This document shows, one piece after another, positions 17,381-25,330 of a DNA stretch of 64,000 bases. Source of the stretch: Micromonospora eburnea (GTDB lineage Bacteria; Actinomycetota; Actinomycetes; Mycobacteriales; Micromonosporaceae). The DNA lies in NCBI RefSeq assembly GCF_900090225.1, contig NZ_FMHY01000002.1:2480001-2544000 (forward strand), written 5' to 3'. The notes beneath the pieces are model-generated. The model worked only from the letters and a program-made list of their open reading frames with translations. It was not told the DNA's origin and ran no database searches. How positions within the stretch are numbered: position 1 is the stretch's first letter; each line of letters starts with the position of its first letter. The position numbers were made by a program, and so were the translations under genes.

Positions 17381-17538
17381 GGGTCGGGCTCCTCGCGCCT
17401 GTAGTTGCGGTCACGACCGGCGGCGGTTACCCGGCGCGCGGCCGGTCACGCGCGACCGCCGCGAATTTCGGGGCCGTTTCCGTCGCGGGCCGGTGGGTAG
17501 GCGGCAAGGCGCGAGGCAGCCGGAAGAGGGGACGACCG

Positions 17539-17943
17539 ATGAACTTCGAGACCTTCGTCGACAAGGTCGCACAGCGGGCCCGAACGTCCCCGGACCGGGC
17601 GGTCGAACTGACCCGGGCCACGGTGGAGACCCTCGCCGAGCGGCTGACCGGGGGCGAGGTGCTGGACCTGGCCGCGCAGTTGCCGAAGCCGCTGCAACGG
17701 ATGCTGAAGCCGCATCCCGACACCGAGGCGGCCGACCGGTTCGGGGCGGCCGAGTTCGTGGCCCGGGTGGGGCAGCGGGCCGGTGTCGACGGCAACGCGG
17801 CCCGCGACGCCGTACGGGCGGTCTTCACCACCCTCCGTGAGGCGGTCACCAGCGGCGAGTTCGAGGACGTGGTCGTGCAGATGCCACGCGACTACCGGGA
17901 CATGGTGGAGCCGGCCCTGGCGCCCGACGCGATGCGGCGCTGA
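17539..17943 (+). CDS. DUF2267 domain protein
   Basis: A 134-residue protein beginning MNFETFVDKVAQRARTSPDR, with two DUF2267 half-repeats (TLAERLTGGEVLDLAAQLPK and TTLREAVTSGEFEDVVVQMP). It ends in YRDMVEPALAPDA, much like the first DUF2267 protein at 1.4 kb (FDAMVDPIP). A GGAAGAGGGG Shine-Dalgarno precedes the ATG. Two such paralogues within 17 kb, plus a fused one, suggest duplication. Confidence 0.87.
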   Translation: MNFETFVDKVAQRARTSPDRAVELTRATVETLAERLTGGEVLDLAAQLPKPLQRMLKPHPDTEAADRFGAAEFVARVGQRAGVDGNAARDAVRAVFTTLREAVTSGEFEDVVVQMPRDYRDMVEPALAPDAMRR

Positions 17944-18013
17944 GCCCGCTCGCTGCCGGGGTGCTGACCGTCAGCGCGGGCGGCTGGCGGCCCACCGCCG
18001 ACGGACAGGCGGA

Positions 18014-19162
18014 TCAGGCGACCGCGCCGGCCGCGCGCAGCGCGGCGATCCGCTCGGCGTCGAAGCCGGCCTCCACGAGCAGTTCGTCGGTGTGCTCGCC
18101 GGGCCGCGGCGGCGGCCGGCGTACGGAGGTCGGAGTCGCGGAGAAGCGTGGCGCGGGGGCGGGCTGGGTGACCCCGCCGTGGTCGACGAAAACGCCCCGG
18201 GCGGCCAGGTGCGGGTGGTCGGGGGCCTCCGCCCAGTCCAGCACCGGCGCCACGCAGGCGTCGGTGGCGGCGAGCAGCGCCGTCCACTCGTCCCGGGTCC
18301 GGGTACGGAACAGTCGCGCCCACGCCGCACGCAGCGCCGGCCAGTTCGCCGGGTCGGTCCGGTCCGGGGCCTCGTCGCCGTCGAGGGGGAACCCGGTGAG
18401 CCGGACCAGTTCGTCGTAGAACCGCGGTTCCAGCGCACCCACCGCGAGATACCGTCCGTCGGCGCACCGGTAGGTGTCGTAGAAGGGTGCCCCGCCGTCG
18501 AGCAGGTTCACCCCGCGCGGGTCCTGCCACATGCCGGCCCGGCGCATCGCCTGGATCTGGGCGGACAGCACGGACACACCGTCCACGATGGCCGCGTCGA
18601 CGACCTGACCGGGGGCGCCGGCGCGGACCGCGTACAGGGCGGCGACGACGCCGAGGGCCAGCATCATCCCGCCCCCGCCGAAGTCGCCGAGCAGGTTCAT
18701 CGGCGGCACCGGACGGTCACCGGCCCGGCCGATGCCGTGCAGCGCGCCGGTCAGCGCCAGGTAGTCGATGTCGTGGCCGGCGGTGTGGGCGAGCGGACCG
18801 TCCTGGCCCCAGCCGGTCATCCGCCCGTACACGAGTGCGGGGTTGGCGGCGAGGCAGTCGTCGGGGCCGAGGCCGAGCCGTTCGGTGACCCCGGGCCGGA
18901 AGCCCTCGACCAGCGCGTCCGCGCCGGCGACCAGGGCCAGTACCACCTCACGTCCGGCGGCCGACTTGAGGTCGACGGCGATCGAGCGGCGGTTGCGGTT
19001 CAGCAGGTCGCCGGGGATGTCGCCGAACCCGCCGGGAGCGGTGCGGTCGACGCGGACCACCTCGGCGCCGAGGTCGGCCAGCATCATGGCGGCGAAGGGT
19101 CCGGGTCCGATGCCGGCCAGCTCGATGACCCGTACGCCGGTGAGGGGCCCGTGGTCGCTCAT
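18014..19162 (-). CDS. CaiB/BaiF family, alpha-methylacyl-CoA racemase type
   Basis: A 382-residue class III CoA-transferase-fold protein. The N-terminus GVRVIELAGIGPGPFAAMML is typical. The segment GHDIDYLALTGALHGIGR corresponds to the racemase region with the catalytic His, and NLLGDFGGGGMMLALGV supplies the Asp; these are features of AMACR/MCR rather than formyl-CoA transferases. The likely reaction is epimerisation of 2-methylacyl-CoA in branched fatty acid or sterol side-chain breakdown. No beta-oxidation genes are adjacent. Confidence 0.83.
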   Translation of the reverse strand: MSDHGPLTGVRVIELAGIGPGPFAAMMLADLGAEVVRVDRTAPGGFGDIPGDLLNRNRRSIAVDLKSAAGREVVLALVAGADALVEGFRPGVTERLGLGPDDCLAANPALVYGRMTGWGQDGPLAHTAGHDIDYLALTGALHGIGRAGDRPVPPMNLLGDFGGGGMMLALGVVAALYAVRAGAPGQVVDAAIVDGVSVLSAQIQAMRRAGMWQDPRGVNLLDGGAPFYDTYRCADGRYLAVGALEPRFYDELVRLTGFPLDGDEAPDRTDPANWPALRAAWARLFRTRTRDEWTALLAATDACVAPVLDWAEAPDHPHLAARGVFVDHGGVTQPAPAPRFSATPTSVRRPPPRPGEHTDELLVEAGFDAERIAALRAAGAVA

Positions 19163-19252
19163 CGCGCCACGATAGGACGTTCGGGCACAGGCGTACCACC
19201 ACGCAGCGGTTGACCAGGGCAATCATCTGGACGGGTTGTGCCGCGGGGGGAC

Positions 19253-19281
19253 TTGGCGGGCGAGGTCGGGTGCCCTAGCCT
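19253..19281 (+). promoter_or_regulatory. Promoter of the riboswitch-terC transcript
   Basis: TTGGCG (19253-19258) and TAGCCT (19276-19281) are 17 bp apart. Transcription would start near 19288, just before the first helix of the riboswitch aptamer. Confidence 0.6.
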
Positions 19282-19289
19282 GGTGCGCG

Positions 19290-19408
19290 GCGAGGGGAGT
19301 ACTTCCCAACGAACCATCCCGGTCAGTACGGCGTGCCCGGCGCGCCTCGGGTGGTTGCCCACGCAGGTGGGTGAAGGAGACCTCGAACATGACACCATGT
19401 TCGAGGAG
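19290..19408 (+). promoter_or_regulatory. yybP-ykoY (Mn2+-sensing) riboswitch with anti-Shine-Dalgarno helix
   Basis: The RNA opens cgaggggagta (19291-19301) and closes gaaggagacctcg (to 19385), the two conserved ends of the yybP-ykoY class. P1 forms from CGAGG 19291-19295 with CCTCG 19381-19385. The same CCTCG starts a perfect 10-bp alternative helix, cctcgaacat (19381-19390) with atgttcgagg (19397-19406), which covers part of the Shine-Dalgarno GAGGAG at 19403-19408. Ligand binding should favour P1 and free the ribosome site (translational ON switch). Known members of the class precede TerC-family and MntP genes and sense Mn2+. Confidence 0.85.
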
Positions 19409-19414
19409 TGCGTT

Positions 19415-20413
19415 ATGCCGGAATTGTCATATCTGTCCGCTGGCGCGTTGTCATCGATCGGCACCCCCACCCTCTGGGCCGCGACGATCGCCGGCGTGCT
19501 CGCCCTGCTGGTGCTGGACTTCCTGGTCACCCGCCGCCCGCACGAGGTGTCGCTACGCGAGGCGTTGGGCTGGTCGGCGTTCTACCTCGCCCTGCCGCTG
19601 GCCTTCGGCGTCTGGCTGTGGTTCCGGTACGGCTCGGAGCAGGGCGTGGAGTACCTCACCGGCTACCTGGTGGAGAAGTCCCTCTCGGTCGACAACCTCT
19701 TCGTCTTCATGCTGTTGCTGGCGGCGTTCGCGGTGCCCGCCGTGCTCGCCCAGCGGGTGCTGCTCTACGGCATCGCCGGCGCCCTGGTGCTGCGCGCGGT
19801 CTTCATCGCCGTCGGCGCCGCCGCGCTACAGACGCTCGACTTCGCCTTCCTGCTCTTCGCGGTCGTGCTGATCGCCACCGCGGCGAAACTGCTCCGCGAC
19901 GCCCTCTCCGGCCACGAGCAGGAGGTCGAGATCAACAGGATGCGCTCGGTCAGGCTGCTCCGCAGGGTCATGCCGGTGGTCGACGGATACCGGGGCACCA
20001 GGATGACCGTCCGGGAGCAGGGCCGCCGCGCGCTCACCCCGCTCGCTCTCGTGGTGGTCGCGGTGCTCACCACCGACATCGTTTTCGCCGTCGACTCGGT
20101 GCCCGCCGTCTACGGCATCACCGAGGACCCGTACCTGGTCTTCGGCACGAACGCGTTCGCGCTGCTCGGCCTGCGCGCGCTCTACTTCGTGCTGCACGCC
20201 GCGCTGAGCCGCCTCGTGCACCTCAGCTACGGACTGGCCGCCATCCTCGCCTTCATCGGCGTCAAACTCGGCCTGCACTGGGCGCACGGCATCTGGCCGG
20301 GCGTCCCGCAGATCCCCACGCTCGCCTCGCTCGGCGTGATCCTCGGTGTCCTGCTGCTGGTCACCATGACCAGCCTGCGCGCCACCCGGGGGAAAGGAGG
20401 GGCCCCTTATTAA
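19415..20413 (+). CDS. TerC-family integral membrane protein
   Basis: A 332-residue protein with about nine membrane helices and the TerC signature: YLVEKSLSVDNLFVFMLLL in the first half and VLTTDIVFAVDSVPAVYGIT in the second, each with conserved acidic residues in a membrane segment. TerC proteins are linked to Mn2+ export and metallation of exoenzymes, and historically to tellurite resistance. The ATG at 19415 is set by GAGGAG 6 nt upstream, controlled by the riboswitch. An upstream in-frame ATG at 19397 lies inside the anti-SD hairpin and lacks a ribosome site. Confidence 0.92.
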   Translation: MPELSYLSAGALSSIGTPTLWAATIAGVLALLVLDFLVTRRPHEVSLREALGWSAFYLALPLAFGVWLWFRYGSEQGVEYLTGYLVEKSLSVDNLFVFMLLLAAFAVPAVLAQRVLLYGIAGALVLRAVFIAVGAAALQTLDFAFLLFAVVLIATAAKLLRDALSGHEQEVEINRMRSVRLLRRVMPVVDGYRGTRMTVREQGRRALTPLALVVVAVLTTDIVFAVDSVPAVYGITEDPYLVFGTNAFALLGLRALYFVLHAALSRLVHLSYGLAAILAFIGVKLGLHWAHGIWPGVPQIPTLASLGVILGVLLLVTMTSLRATRGKGGAPY

Positions 20414-20453
20414 CGCCTGCTGTCGAGAGGGGTCCCCTTCTTACCAACCAGGG
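20396..20453. repeat. Two near-identical ggggcccc/ggggtcccc repeat units at the terC end
   Basis: ggaggggccccttattaac (20397-20415) and agaggggtccccttcttac (20434-20452) are imperfect direct repeats, each with its own GGGG(N)CCCC dyad. The first overlaps the terC stop codon. The pair may act as a terminator or be copies of a short dispersed element. Confidence 0.5.
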
Positions 20454-20518
20454 CGTGGCTCGGCGGGAGTTGGTCGGAAGTTGACGGGCGGCCCGCCGGC
20501 AGGTGGTACGACAGACGG

Positions 20519-21118
20519 GTGGGAATCGTGTCACCGGGGTTCCAGGGCCGGCCGCGTTCGGCCGAGCCGGCCCTGCCGCCGGGGCAGTACCTCACCGAGG
20601 ACTGGCCGGTGCTCTCCGCCGGCCCGACGCCGAAGGTGCCGCTGGACACCTGGGAGTTCGTCGTCACCGTCGAGACCGGTGCGGAGTACCGCTGGTCCTG
20701 GGACGAGCTGATGGCCCTGCCGCAGGAGACCCCCACCGTCGACATCCACTGCGTGACCCGCTGGTCGAAGCTCGGCACCAGCTGGCAGGGCGTCTCGCTG
20801 GACACCCTGCTCGACGGCATCGACACCACCGCCCGCTACGCGCTGGCCCACTCGTACGGCGGCTACAGCACCAACCTGCCGCTGGACGACCTGCGTGGCG
20901 GGCGGGCCTGGGTGGCGCACACCTTCGCCGGCGGCCCGCTCCCCGCCGAACACGGCGGTCCGGCCCGGCTGCTCGTCCCGCACCTCTACTTCTGGAAGTC
21001 GGCGAAATGGGTACGCGGCATCCGGCTGCTCGTCGACGACCAGCCCGGCTTCTGGGAGACCGCCGGCTACCACGACTACGGCGACCCCTGGCGCGAGCAG
21101 CGCTACCAGGGAGACTGA
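20519..21118 (+). CDS. Sulfite-oxidase-fold molybdoenzyme (cytosolic, MsrP-like)
   Basis: A 199-residue protein of the SUOX molybdopterin-binding fold. The Mo-ligand Cys is in DIHCVTRWSKLGTSWQGV. The family segment AHSYGGYSTNLPLDDL and the closing KSAKWVRGIRLL with GFWETAGYHDYGDPW are present. There is no Tat signal, unlike periplasmic MsrP/YedY, so it works in the cytoplasm. Its electron donor is probably the flavoprotein encoded 1 bp downstream. The substrate is unknown; sulfoxide or N-oxide reduction is the most likely class. A second GTG three codons later is an alternative start. Confidence 0.85.
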   Translation: MGIVSPGFQGRPRSAEPALPPGQYLTEDWPVLSAGPTPKVPLDTWEFVVTVETGAEYRWSWDELMALPQETPTVDIHCVTRWSKLGTSWQGVSLDTLLDGIDTTARYALAHSYGGYSTNLPLDDLRGGRAWVAHTFAGGPLPAEHGGPARLLVPHLYFWKSAKWVRGIRLLVDDQPGFWETAGYHDYGDPWREQRYQGD

Positions 21119-21119
21119 C

Positions 21120-21881
21120 GTGTCCGCGCCGAGCGCCGGCGGCCGGGTCGCCACGCCGTTGACCTGGCGGGTGGCCCGCCTCGCCGAGCGCCGGATCGAG
21201 ACGCCGACCGCGCAGACCCTGGTGCTGGACGTGCCCGGCTGGCCGGGGCATCTGCCCGGGCAGCACCTCGACGTCCGGCTCACCGCCGCCGACGGCTACC
21301 AGGCGGCCCGGTCGTACTCGCTCGCGGCGCCGGTGGCGGACGAGCGGATCGCGCTGACCGTGCAGCGGGTACCCGACGGCGAGGTGTCGCCGTACCTGAC
21401 CGAGGTGTACGGCGAGGGCGACCCGGTGGAGGTGCGCGGACCGGTCGGCGGCTGGTTCGTCTGGCGTACCGACGAGACCGCGCCGGTGCTGCTGGTCGCC
21501 GGCGGCTCCGGCGTGGTGCCGCTGATGGCGATGGTCCGGGCCCGCCGCGCCGCCGGCAGCCGGGCCCCCTTCCGGCTGATCTACTCGGTGCGCACCCCCA
21601 CCGACGTCTTCTACGCCGACGAGTTGCGCCGCCGGGTCCGCGACGACCAGGGCCTCGACGTCGCGTACGTCTACACCCGCCAGGCGCCCGAGGGCTGGCG
21701 CGGCGAACCGCACCGGATCAACCTGGCCGACGTACGCGCCCACGGCTGGCCGCCCGATCTGGCGCCCCTCTGCTACGTCTGCGGCCCCACCGGGTTTGTG
21801 GAAACCGTGGCGGACCTGCTGGTGGGGCTGGGTCACCCGAGCCGGCGGGTGAAGACCGAACGCTTCGGCCCCACCGGCTGA
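21120..21881 (+). CDS. FAD/NAD(P)H oxidoreductase (ferredoxin-reductase type)
   Basis: A 253-residue two-domain FNR-like protein: RSYSLAAP binds FAD, VLLVAGGSGVVPLMAM begins the NAD(P) domain and YVCGPTGFVETVADLL closes it. No 2Fe-2S or globin domain is present, so it should pass electrons straight to a partner. The partner is almost certainly the preceding Mo enzyme, since its GTG start is 1 bp after the previous stop, with GGGAG inside the upstream gene (translational coupling). Confidence 0.87.
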   Translation: MSAPSAGGRVATPLTWRVARLAERRIETPTAQTLVLDVPGWPGHLPGQHLDVRLTAADGYQAARSYSLAAPVADERIALTVQRVPDGEVSPYLTEVYGEGDPVEVRGPVGGWFVWRTDETAPVLLVAGGSGVVPLMAMVRARRAAGSRAPFRLIYSVRTPTDVFYADELRRRVRDDQGLDVAYVYTRQAPEGWRGEPHRINLADVRAHGWPPDLAPLCYVCGPTGFVETVADLLVGLGHPSRRVKTERFGPTG

Positions 21882-21897
21882 GCACCGAGGAGGACGC

Positions 21898-22191
21898 ATG
21901 ACGGACATGTCCTACGTGGACGGCAACATGCTCGACGGGCCGTTGCGGGAACTCTTCGCGATCGACCTGAGCGCCGCCACCGGGCGGTGCGCGTCCTGCG
22001 GTGCGGCCGGCCCGATGGCCGGGCTGCACGTCTACTCGCACGCGCCTGGCCTGGTGGCCCGCTGTCCGGCCTGCACCGGAGTGATGCTGCGGCTGGTCCG
22101 CGCGCCCGACCGGGCCTGGCTGGACCTGCGCGGGGCCACCTACCTGGAGGTGCCGATGCCGTTCGACCAGCCCCACCCCGGCCCGCTGTGA
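21898..22191 (+). CDS. DUF6510 zinc-ribbon protein
   Basis: A 97-residue protein with two CxxC knuckles (CASCGAAGPM and CPACTGVMLRL) forming a probable zinc ribbon. The conserved N-terminus DMSYVDGNMLDGPLRELFAID is the family mark. It has a strong AGGAGG before the ATG and is the third gene of the sulfite-oxidase-like operon. The function is unknown; the context suggests a role in maturation, regulation or electron transfer for that enzyme. Confidence 0.8.
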   Translation: MTDMSYVDGNMLDGPLRELFAIDLSAATGRCASCGAAGPMAGLHVYSHAPGLVARCPACTGVMLRLVRAPDRAWLDLRGATYLEVPMPFDQPHPGPL

Positions 22192-22206
22192 CAGCCCGCC
22201 CTCGAA

Positions 22207-22227
22207 CCGCCGCCGTTGCGGCGGCGG
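22207..22227 (+). terminator. 9-bp GC hairpin after the Mo-enzyme operon
   Basis: ccgccgccg (22207-22215) pairs with cggcggcgg (22219-22227) around a 3-nt loop, 15 bp after the DUF6510 stop codon. Confidence 0.45.
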
Positions 22228-22369
22228 CCTCCGCCCAGGCCGGCGAGGAGGTGGGCGCTGTTCACCCGACCGTCACCGGGCCCGGGTGACCCGTCCCGGA
22301 GATTGGCGACCGCGGAGGCGGTCCCGAGGCGGGGGAAGCCCGGCCGAGGCAGCCGGTGGGGGCGCGCTG

Positions 22370-22969
22370 ATGGATGCCGATCAGGTGCGCGACCCGGTTG
22401 GACAGGGGGCACGCCGGTGGCCGAAATTGGGCAACGTGAGATATCTGCGTACCGACGGGCGGGTCGGGATCCGCCGCCCGCGACCCGACGACGAGGCGGA
22501 GTTCATCGCCGCCGCCCGGCGCAGCCGGGACCTGCACCACCCGTGGCTGTCGGCCCCGGACGACCCGGAGCGGTACGCGGCGTACCTGCGCAAGATCCGG
22601 GGGCGGCACGACGCCGGTTACCTGTTCTGTGACGTGGCCACCGGGGAGATCGCCGGCTACGCCAACATCAGCGGCATCGTCATGGGCGCGCTACGCGGCG
22701 GCTACCTGGGCTACGCCGCCCTCCTCCCGTACGCCGGCACCGGGCATGCCTCGGCCGGGGTCCGGCTGGTCGTCGCGCACGCCTTCACCGCGCTCGGGCT
22801 GCACCGGCTGGAGGCGAACATCCAACCCGGCAACGAGCCGTCGAAGCGGCTGGCCGCCCGCCTCGGCTTCCGGTTGGAGGGCTTCTCGCCGGACTACCTC
22901 TTCGTCGACGGGGCGTGGCGGGACCACGAGCGGTGGGCGATCACGGCACCGGCGCCCGAGCCGGGCTGA
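22370..22969 (+). CDS. GNAT acetyltransferase (RimJ/RimL type)
   Basis: A 199-residue protein. The GNAT core has VGIRRPRPDDEAEFIAAARR, YLGYAALLPYAGTGHASAGV (the acetyl-CoA pyrophosphate loop), then ALGLHRLEANIQPGNEPSKR and LAARLGFRLEGFSPDYL. These match RimJ/RimL enzymes, which acetylate protein N-termini or small amines. The start is uncertain: ATG 22370 is chosen, but a GTG at 22436 (beginning VRYLRTDG) would remove 22 poorly conserved residues. Confidence 0.85.
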   Translation: MDADQVRDPVGQGARRWPKLGNVRYLRTDGRVGIRRPRPDDEAEFIAAARRSRDLHHPWLSAPDDPERYAAYLRKIRGRHDAGYLFCDVATGEIAGYANISGIVMGALRGGYLGYAALLPYAGTGHASAGVRLVVAHAFTALGLHRLEANIQPGNEPSKRLAARLGFRLEGFSPDYLFVDGAWRDHERWAITAPAPEPG

Positions 22970-23061
22970 CCGTCGCCGCGGCGACGGGATCCTGGGCCCG
23001 CGCCGTGCGGAAGCCGGCCAGGGAGCGGTCGGGCCTCCGCCCGCCGCCCCCTGTCCTCGGG

Positions 23062-23220
23062 TCAGCGTCCGGGGCCGCGTGCCTGCGGGCGCTGTCCGGT
23101 CAGCCGCTGCAACTTCGCCTCCTTGTGCTCCACGCGCCGGCGCTGCCGGGGCGTGAGCTGCGGGCGGCGAGTCTGCTGACGGTAGTTGGACGTGCGTCGC
23201 TCGGTCGGCAGGATGCTCAC
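23062..23220 (-). CDS. Small very basic protein, 52 aa, coupled to the S4-like gene
   Basis: A 52-residue protein beginning MSILPTERRTSNYRQQTRRP, followed by QLTPRQRRRVEHKEAKLQRL. About a third of residues are Arg or Lys. The GTG start overlaps the stop of the S4-like gene in a GTGA arrangement, with GGAGG 9 nt upstream, so translation is coupled. It could be an RNA- or ribosome-binding peptide working with the S4 paralogue. No family was recognised. Confidence 0.65.
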   Translation of the reverse strand: MSILPTERRTSNYRQQTRRPQLTPRQRRRVEHKEAKLQRLTGQRPQARGPGR

Positions 23221-23828
23221 AGCGGGTTCCCTCCTATCGTCTGGACCGCGAGCGGGACGTCCCGCAGCGCCGGCACCTCCTGCCGCTGCGGCTCCCGCGT
23301 CAGGGTCGCGGTGCCACGGTCCGGCCGCACCTCCAGGTACGGCGGGACGTCGTTCTCGGCCTGACCGGCCATCGCGACGGCCACCGGGGCGCGGCACTGC
23401 CGGTCCGGCCGGACCTGGATGGTCTGACCGGGGCTGACCAGGTACGAGGCCCGGTTGACCTTGCCGCCGTCGACCGTGAACGTGTTGTGCGCGACCAGGT
23501 CGCGGGCCTCGTTGATGGAACGGGCGAACCCGGCGCGGTGCACCAGCGCGTCCATCCGCTGCTCCAGTTGACTGGCCAGGTTCTCCGTCGAGTCACCGGG
23601 TTGGCTGACGGCCGCCACCAGGGCCCGGGCGAGCTGCCGGTCCCGCAGCTCGTAGCGGGCGCGTACCTGGTGTCGCGCGGTGTCGTCCAGCCAGGGTCCG
23701 CCCGGCGCGGGCCGCGGCCCGCCACGTACGCCCACCGGGTGCCGTTGCCGCCGCATCCGGTAGCCGTACGCGGGGTGGATCGGGAACACGTCCTCCGGCG
23801 AGGGACGTACCGTGGTCCGGACCGCCAT
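23217..23828 (-). CDS. Ribosomal protein S4 paralogue (S4 RNA-binding domain)
   Basis: A 203-residue protein. The C-terminal two thirds follow uS4 closely: STENLASQLEQRMDALVHRA, GFARSINEARDLVAHNTFTV, DGGKVNRASYLVSPGQTIQV (the S4 domain), then VPPYLEV and REPQRQEVPALRDVPLAV. The N-terminal third (HPAYGYRMRRQRHPVGVRGG) is unlike normal S4 and lacks zinc-ligand cysteines. The window shows no other ribosomal genes, so this is probably a second S4-like copy outside the ribosomal operons. It may be an alternative S4 or a specialised RNA-binding protein. GGGAGG precedes the ATG. Confidence 0.75.
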   Translation of the reverse strand: MAVRTTVRPSPEDVFPIHPAYGYRMRRQRHPVGVRGGPRPAPGGPWLDDTARHQVRARYELRDRQLARALVAAVSQPGDSTENLASQLEQRMDALVHRAGFARSINEARDLVAHNTFTVDGGKVNRASYLVSPGQTIQVRPDRQCRAPVAVAMAGQAENDVPPYLEVRPDRGTATLTREPQRQEVPALRDVPLAVQTIGGNPL

Positions 23829-23987
23829 GTCGTTTCCTCCCTCGGCTCTCGTGGTCCCACCAGCCTCCGTCGCTGCCGGGTGAGGCCGCCCCACCCGGCC
23901 CGGGTGACGTCCCAGCCAGCGGCACATGCGCCTCCACGATCGGCGGTGGCACGTTTGCCGCTCCCGTCGGCGGGAACGGGAGCGGGC

Positions 23988-25292
23988 ATGACGAAACCTC
24001 GTGTGGTGATCGTGGGGGCCGGATTCGCCGGATACCACGCGGCGAAGACGTTGAGCCGGCTGGCCGGCGAGCGGGCCGAGATCGTCCTGCTGAACACGAC
24101 CGACTACTTCCTCTACCTGCCGTTGCTGCCCGAGGTCGCCGCCGGAGTGGTCGAGCCGACCCGGATCGCCGTGCCGCTCGCCGGCACCCTCGACGGGGTC
24201 CGGGTGGTGATCGGCGAGGCCGACCAGGTGGACCTGCAGAACCGCTGGGTCGGCTACCGCTCCCCGGAGGACGAGCACGGCCGGCTCGCGTACGACCGCC
24301 TGGTGCTCTCCGTCGGCAGTGTCAACAAGCTGCTGCCCATCCCCGGCGTGACCGAGTACGCGCACGGCTTCCGCGGCCTGCCCGAGGCGCTCTACCTGCA
24401 CGATCACGTGGTCCGTCAGATCGAGCTGGCCGAGCTGACCGAGGACCCGGCCGAGCAGCGAGCCCGGACCACCTTCGTGGTGGTGGGTGCCGGCTACACC
24501 GGCACCGAGGTCGCCGCGCACGGGCAGCTCTTCACCGACCGCCTCATCGCCCAGCGTCCCCACCTCAAGGTCCGCCCGCGCTGGATGCTGCTCGACGTGG
24601 CGCCCCGGGTGCTGCCCGAGCTGGACCAGCGGATGTCGGTGACCGCCGACCGGGTGCTCCGCCGGCGCGGGGTGGACGTGCGGATGGGTACCTCGGTCTC
24701 CGAGGCCACCCCGGACGGCGTCATGCTCACCGACGGTGAGTACGTACCGACGTGCAGCCTGGTCTGGTGCGTCGGGGTACGCCCCGACCCGTTCGTCGCC
24801 GAGCTCGGACTGCGTACCGAGAAGGGGCGGCTGGTGGTCGACGAGTACCTCAACGTGCCGGGCTGCCCCGAGGTGTACGCCTGCGGCGACGCGGCCGCCG
24901 TGCCCGACCTGAGTCGCCCCGGACAGATCTGCGCGATGACCGCCCAGCACGCGCAGCGCCAGGGCAAGCTCGCGGCGCACAACATCGCCGCCTCGTACGG
25001 CCAGGGCACGCGGAAGCCGTACAAGCACTACGACCTGGGCTGGGTGGTCGACCTGGGCGGCAAGGAGGCGGCGGCCAACCCGCTGAAGGTGTCGCTGTCC
25101 GGCCTGCCGGCGAAGGCGGTCACCCGTGGCTACCACCTGTTCGCCATGCCGGGGAACCGGGCCCGGGTGGGCGCCGACTGGGTGCTCGACGCGACGCTGC
25201 CCCGCCCCTCGGTGCGGCTCGGCCTGGTCCCCGCCAACGCGGTCCCGCTGGAGAGCGAGTCCCCCGAGGTGGTGGCCCGCGCCACCCGCTAA
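23988..25292 (+). CDS. Type II NADH dehydrogenase-like flavoprotein
   Basis: A 434-residue NDH-2/FAD-dependent disulfide-reductase-fold protein. The FAD site is VVIVGAGFAGYHAAKTLSRL, the NAD site VVVGAGYTGTEVAAHGQLF, and the second FAD contact YACGDAAAVPDLSRPG. AQHAQRQGKLAAHN and the C-terminal KHYDLGWVVDLGGKEAAANP are typical of membrane-associated NADH:quinone oxidoreductases. It would feed electrons from NADH to menaquinone without proton pumping. It is divergent from the S4-like gene. Confidence 0.88.
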   Translation: MTKPRVVIVGAGFAGYHAAKTLSRLAGERAEIVLLNTTDYFLYLPLLPEVAAGVVEPTRIAVPLAGTLDGVRVVIGEADQVDLQNRWVGYRSPEDEHGRLAYDRLVLSVGSVNKLLPIPGVTEYAHGFRGLPEALYLHDHVVRQIELAELTEDPAEQRARTTFVVVGAGYTGTEVAAHGQLFTDRLIAQRPHLKVRPRWMLLDVAPRVLPELDQRMSVTADRVLRRRGVDVRMGTSVSEATPDGVMLTDGEYVPTCSLVWCVGVRPDPFVAELGLRTEKGRLVVDEYLNVPGCPEVYACGDAAAVPDLSRPGQICAMTAQHAQRQGKLAAHNIAASYGQGTRKPYKHYDLGWVVDLGGKEAAANPLKVSLSGLPAKAVTRGYHLFAMPGNRARVGADWVLDATLPRPSVRLGLVPANAVPLESESPEVVARATR

Positions 25293-25330
25293 CCCCGCCG
25301 CCCACTCCGCCCGGCCCGCGTCGTGGCGGG

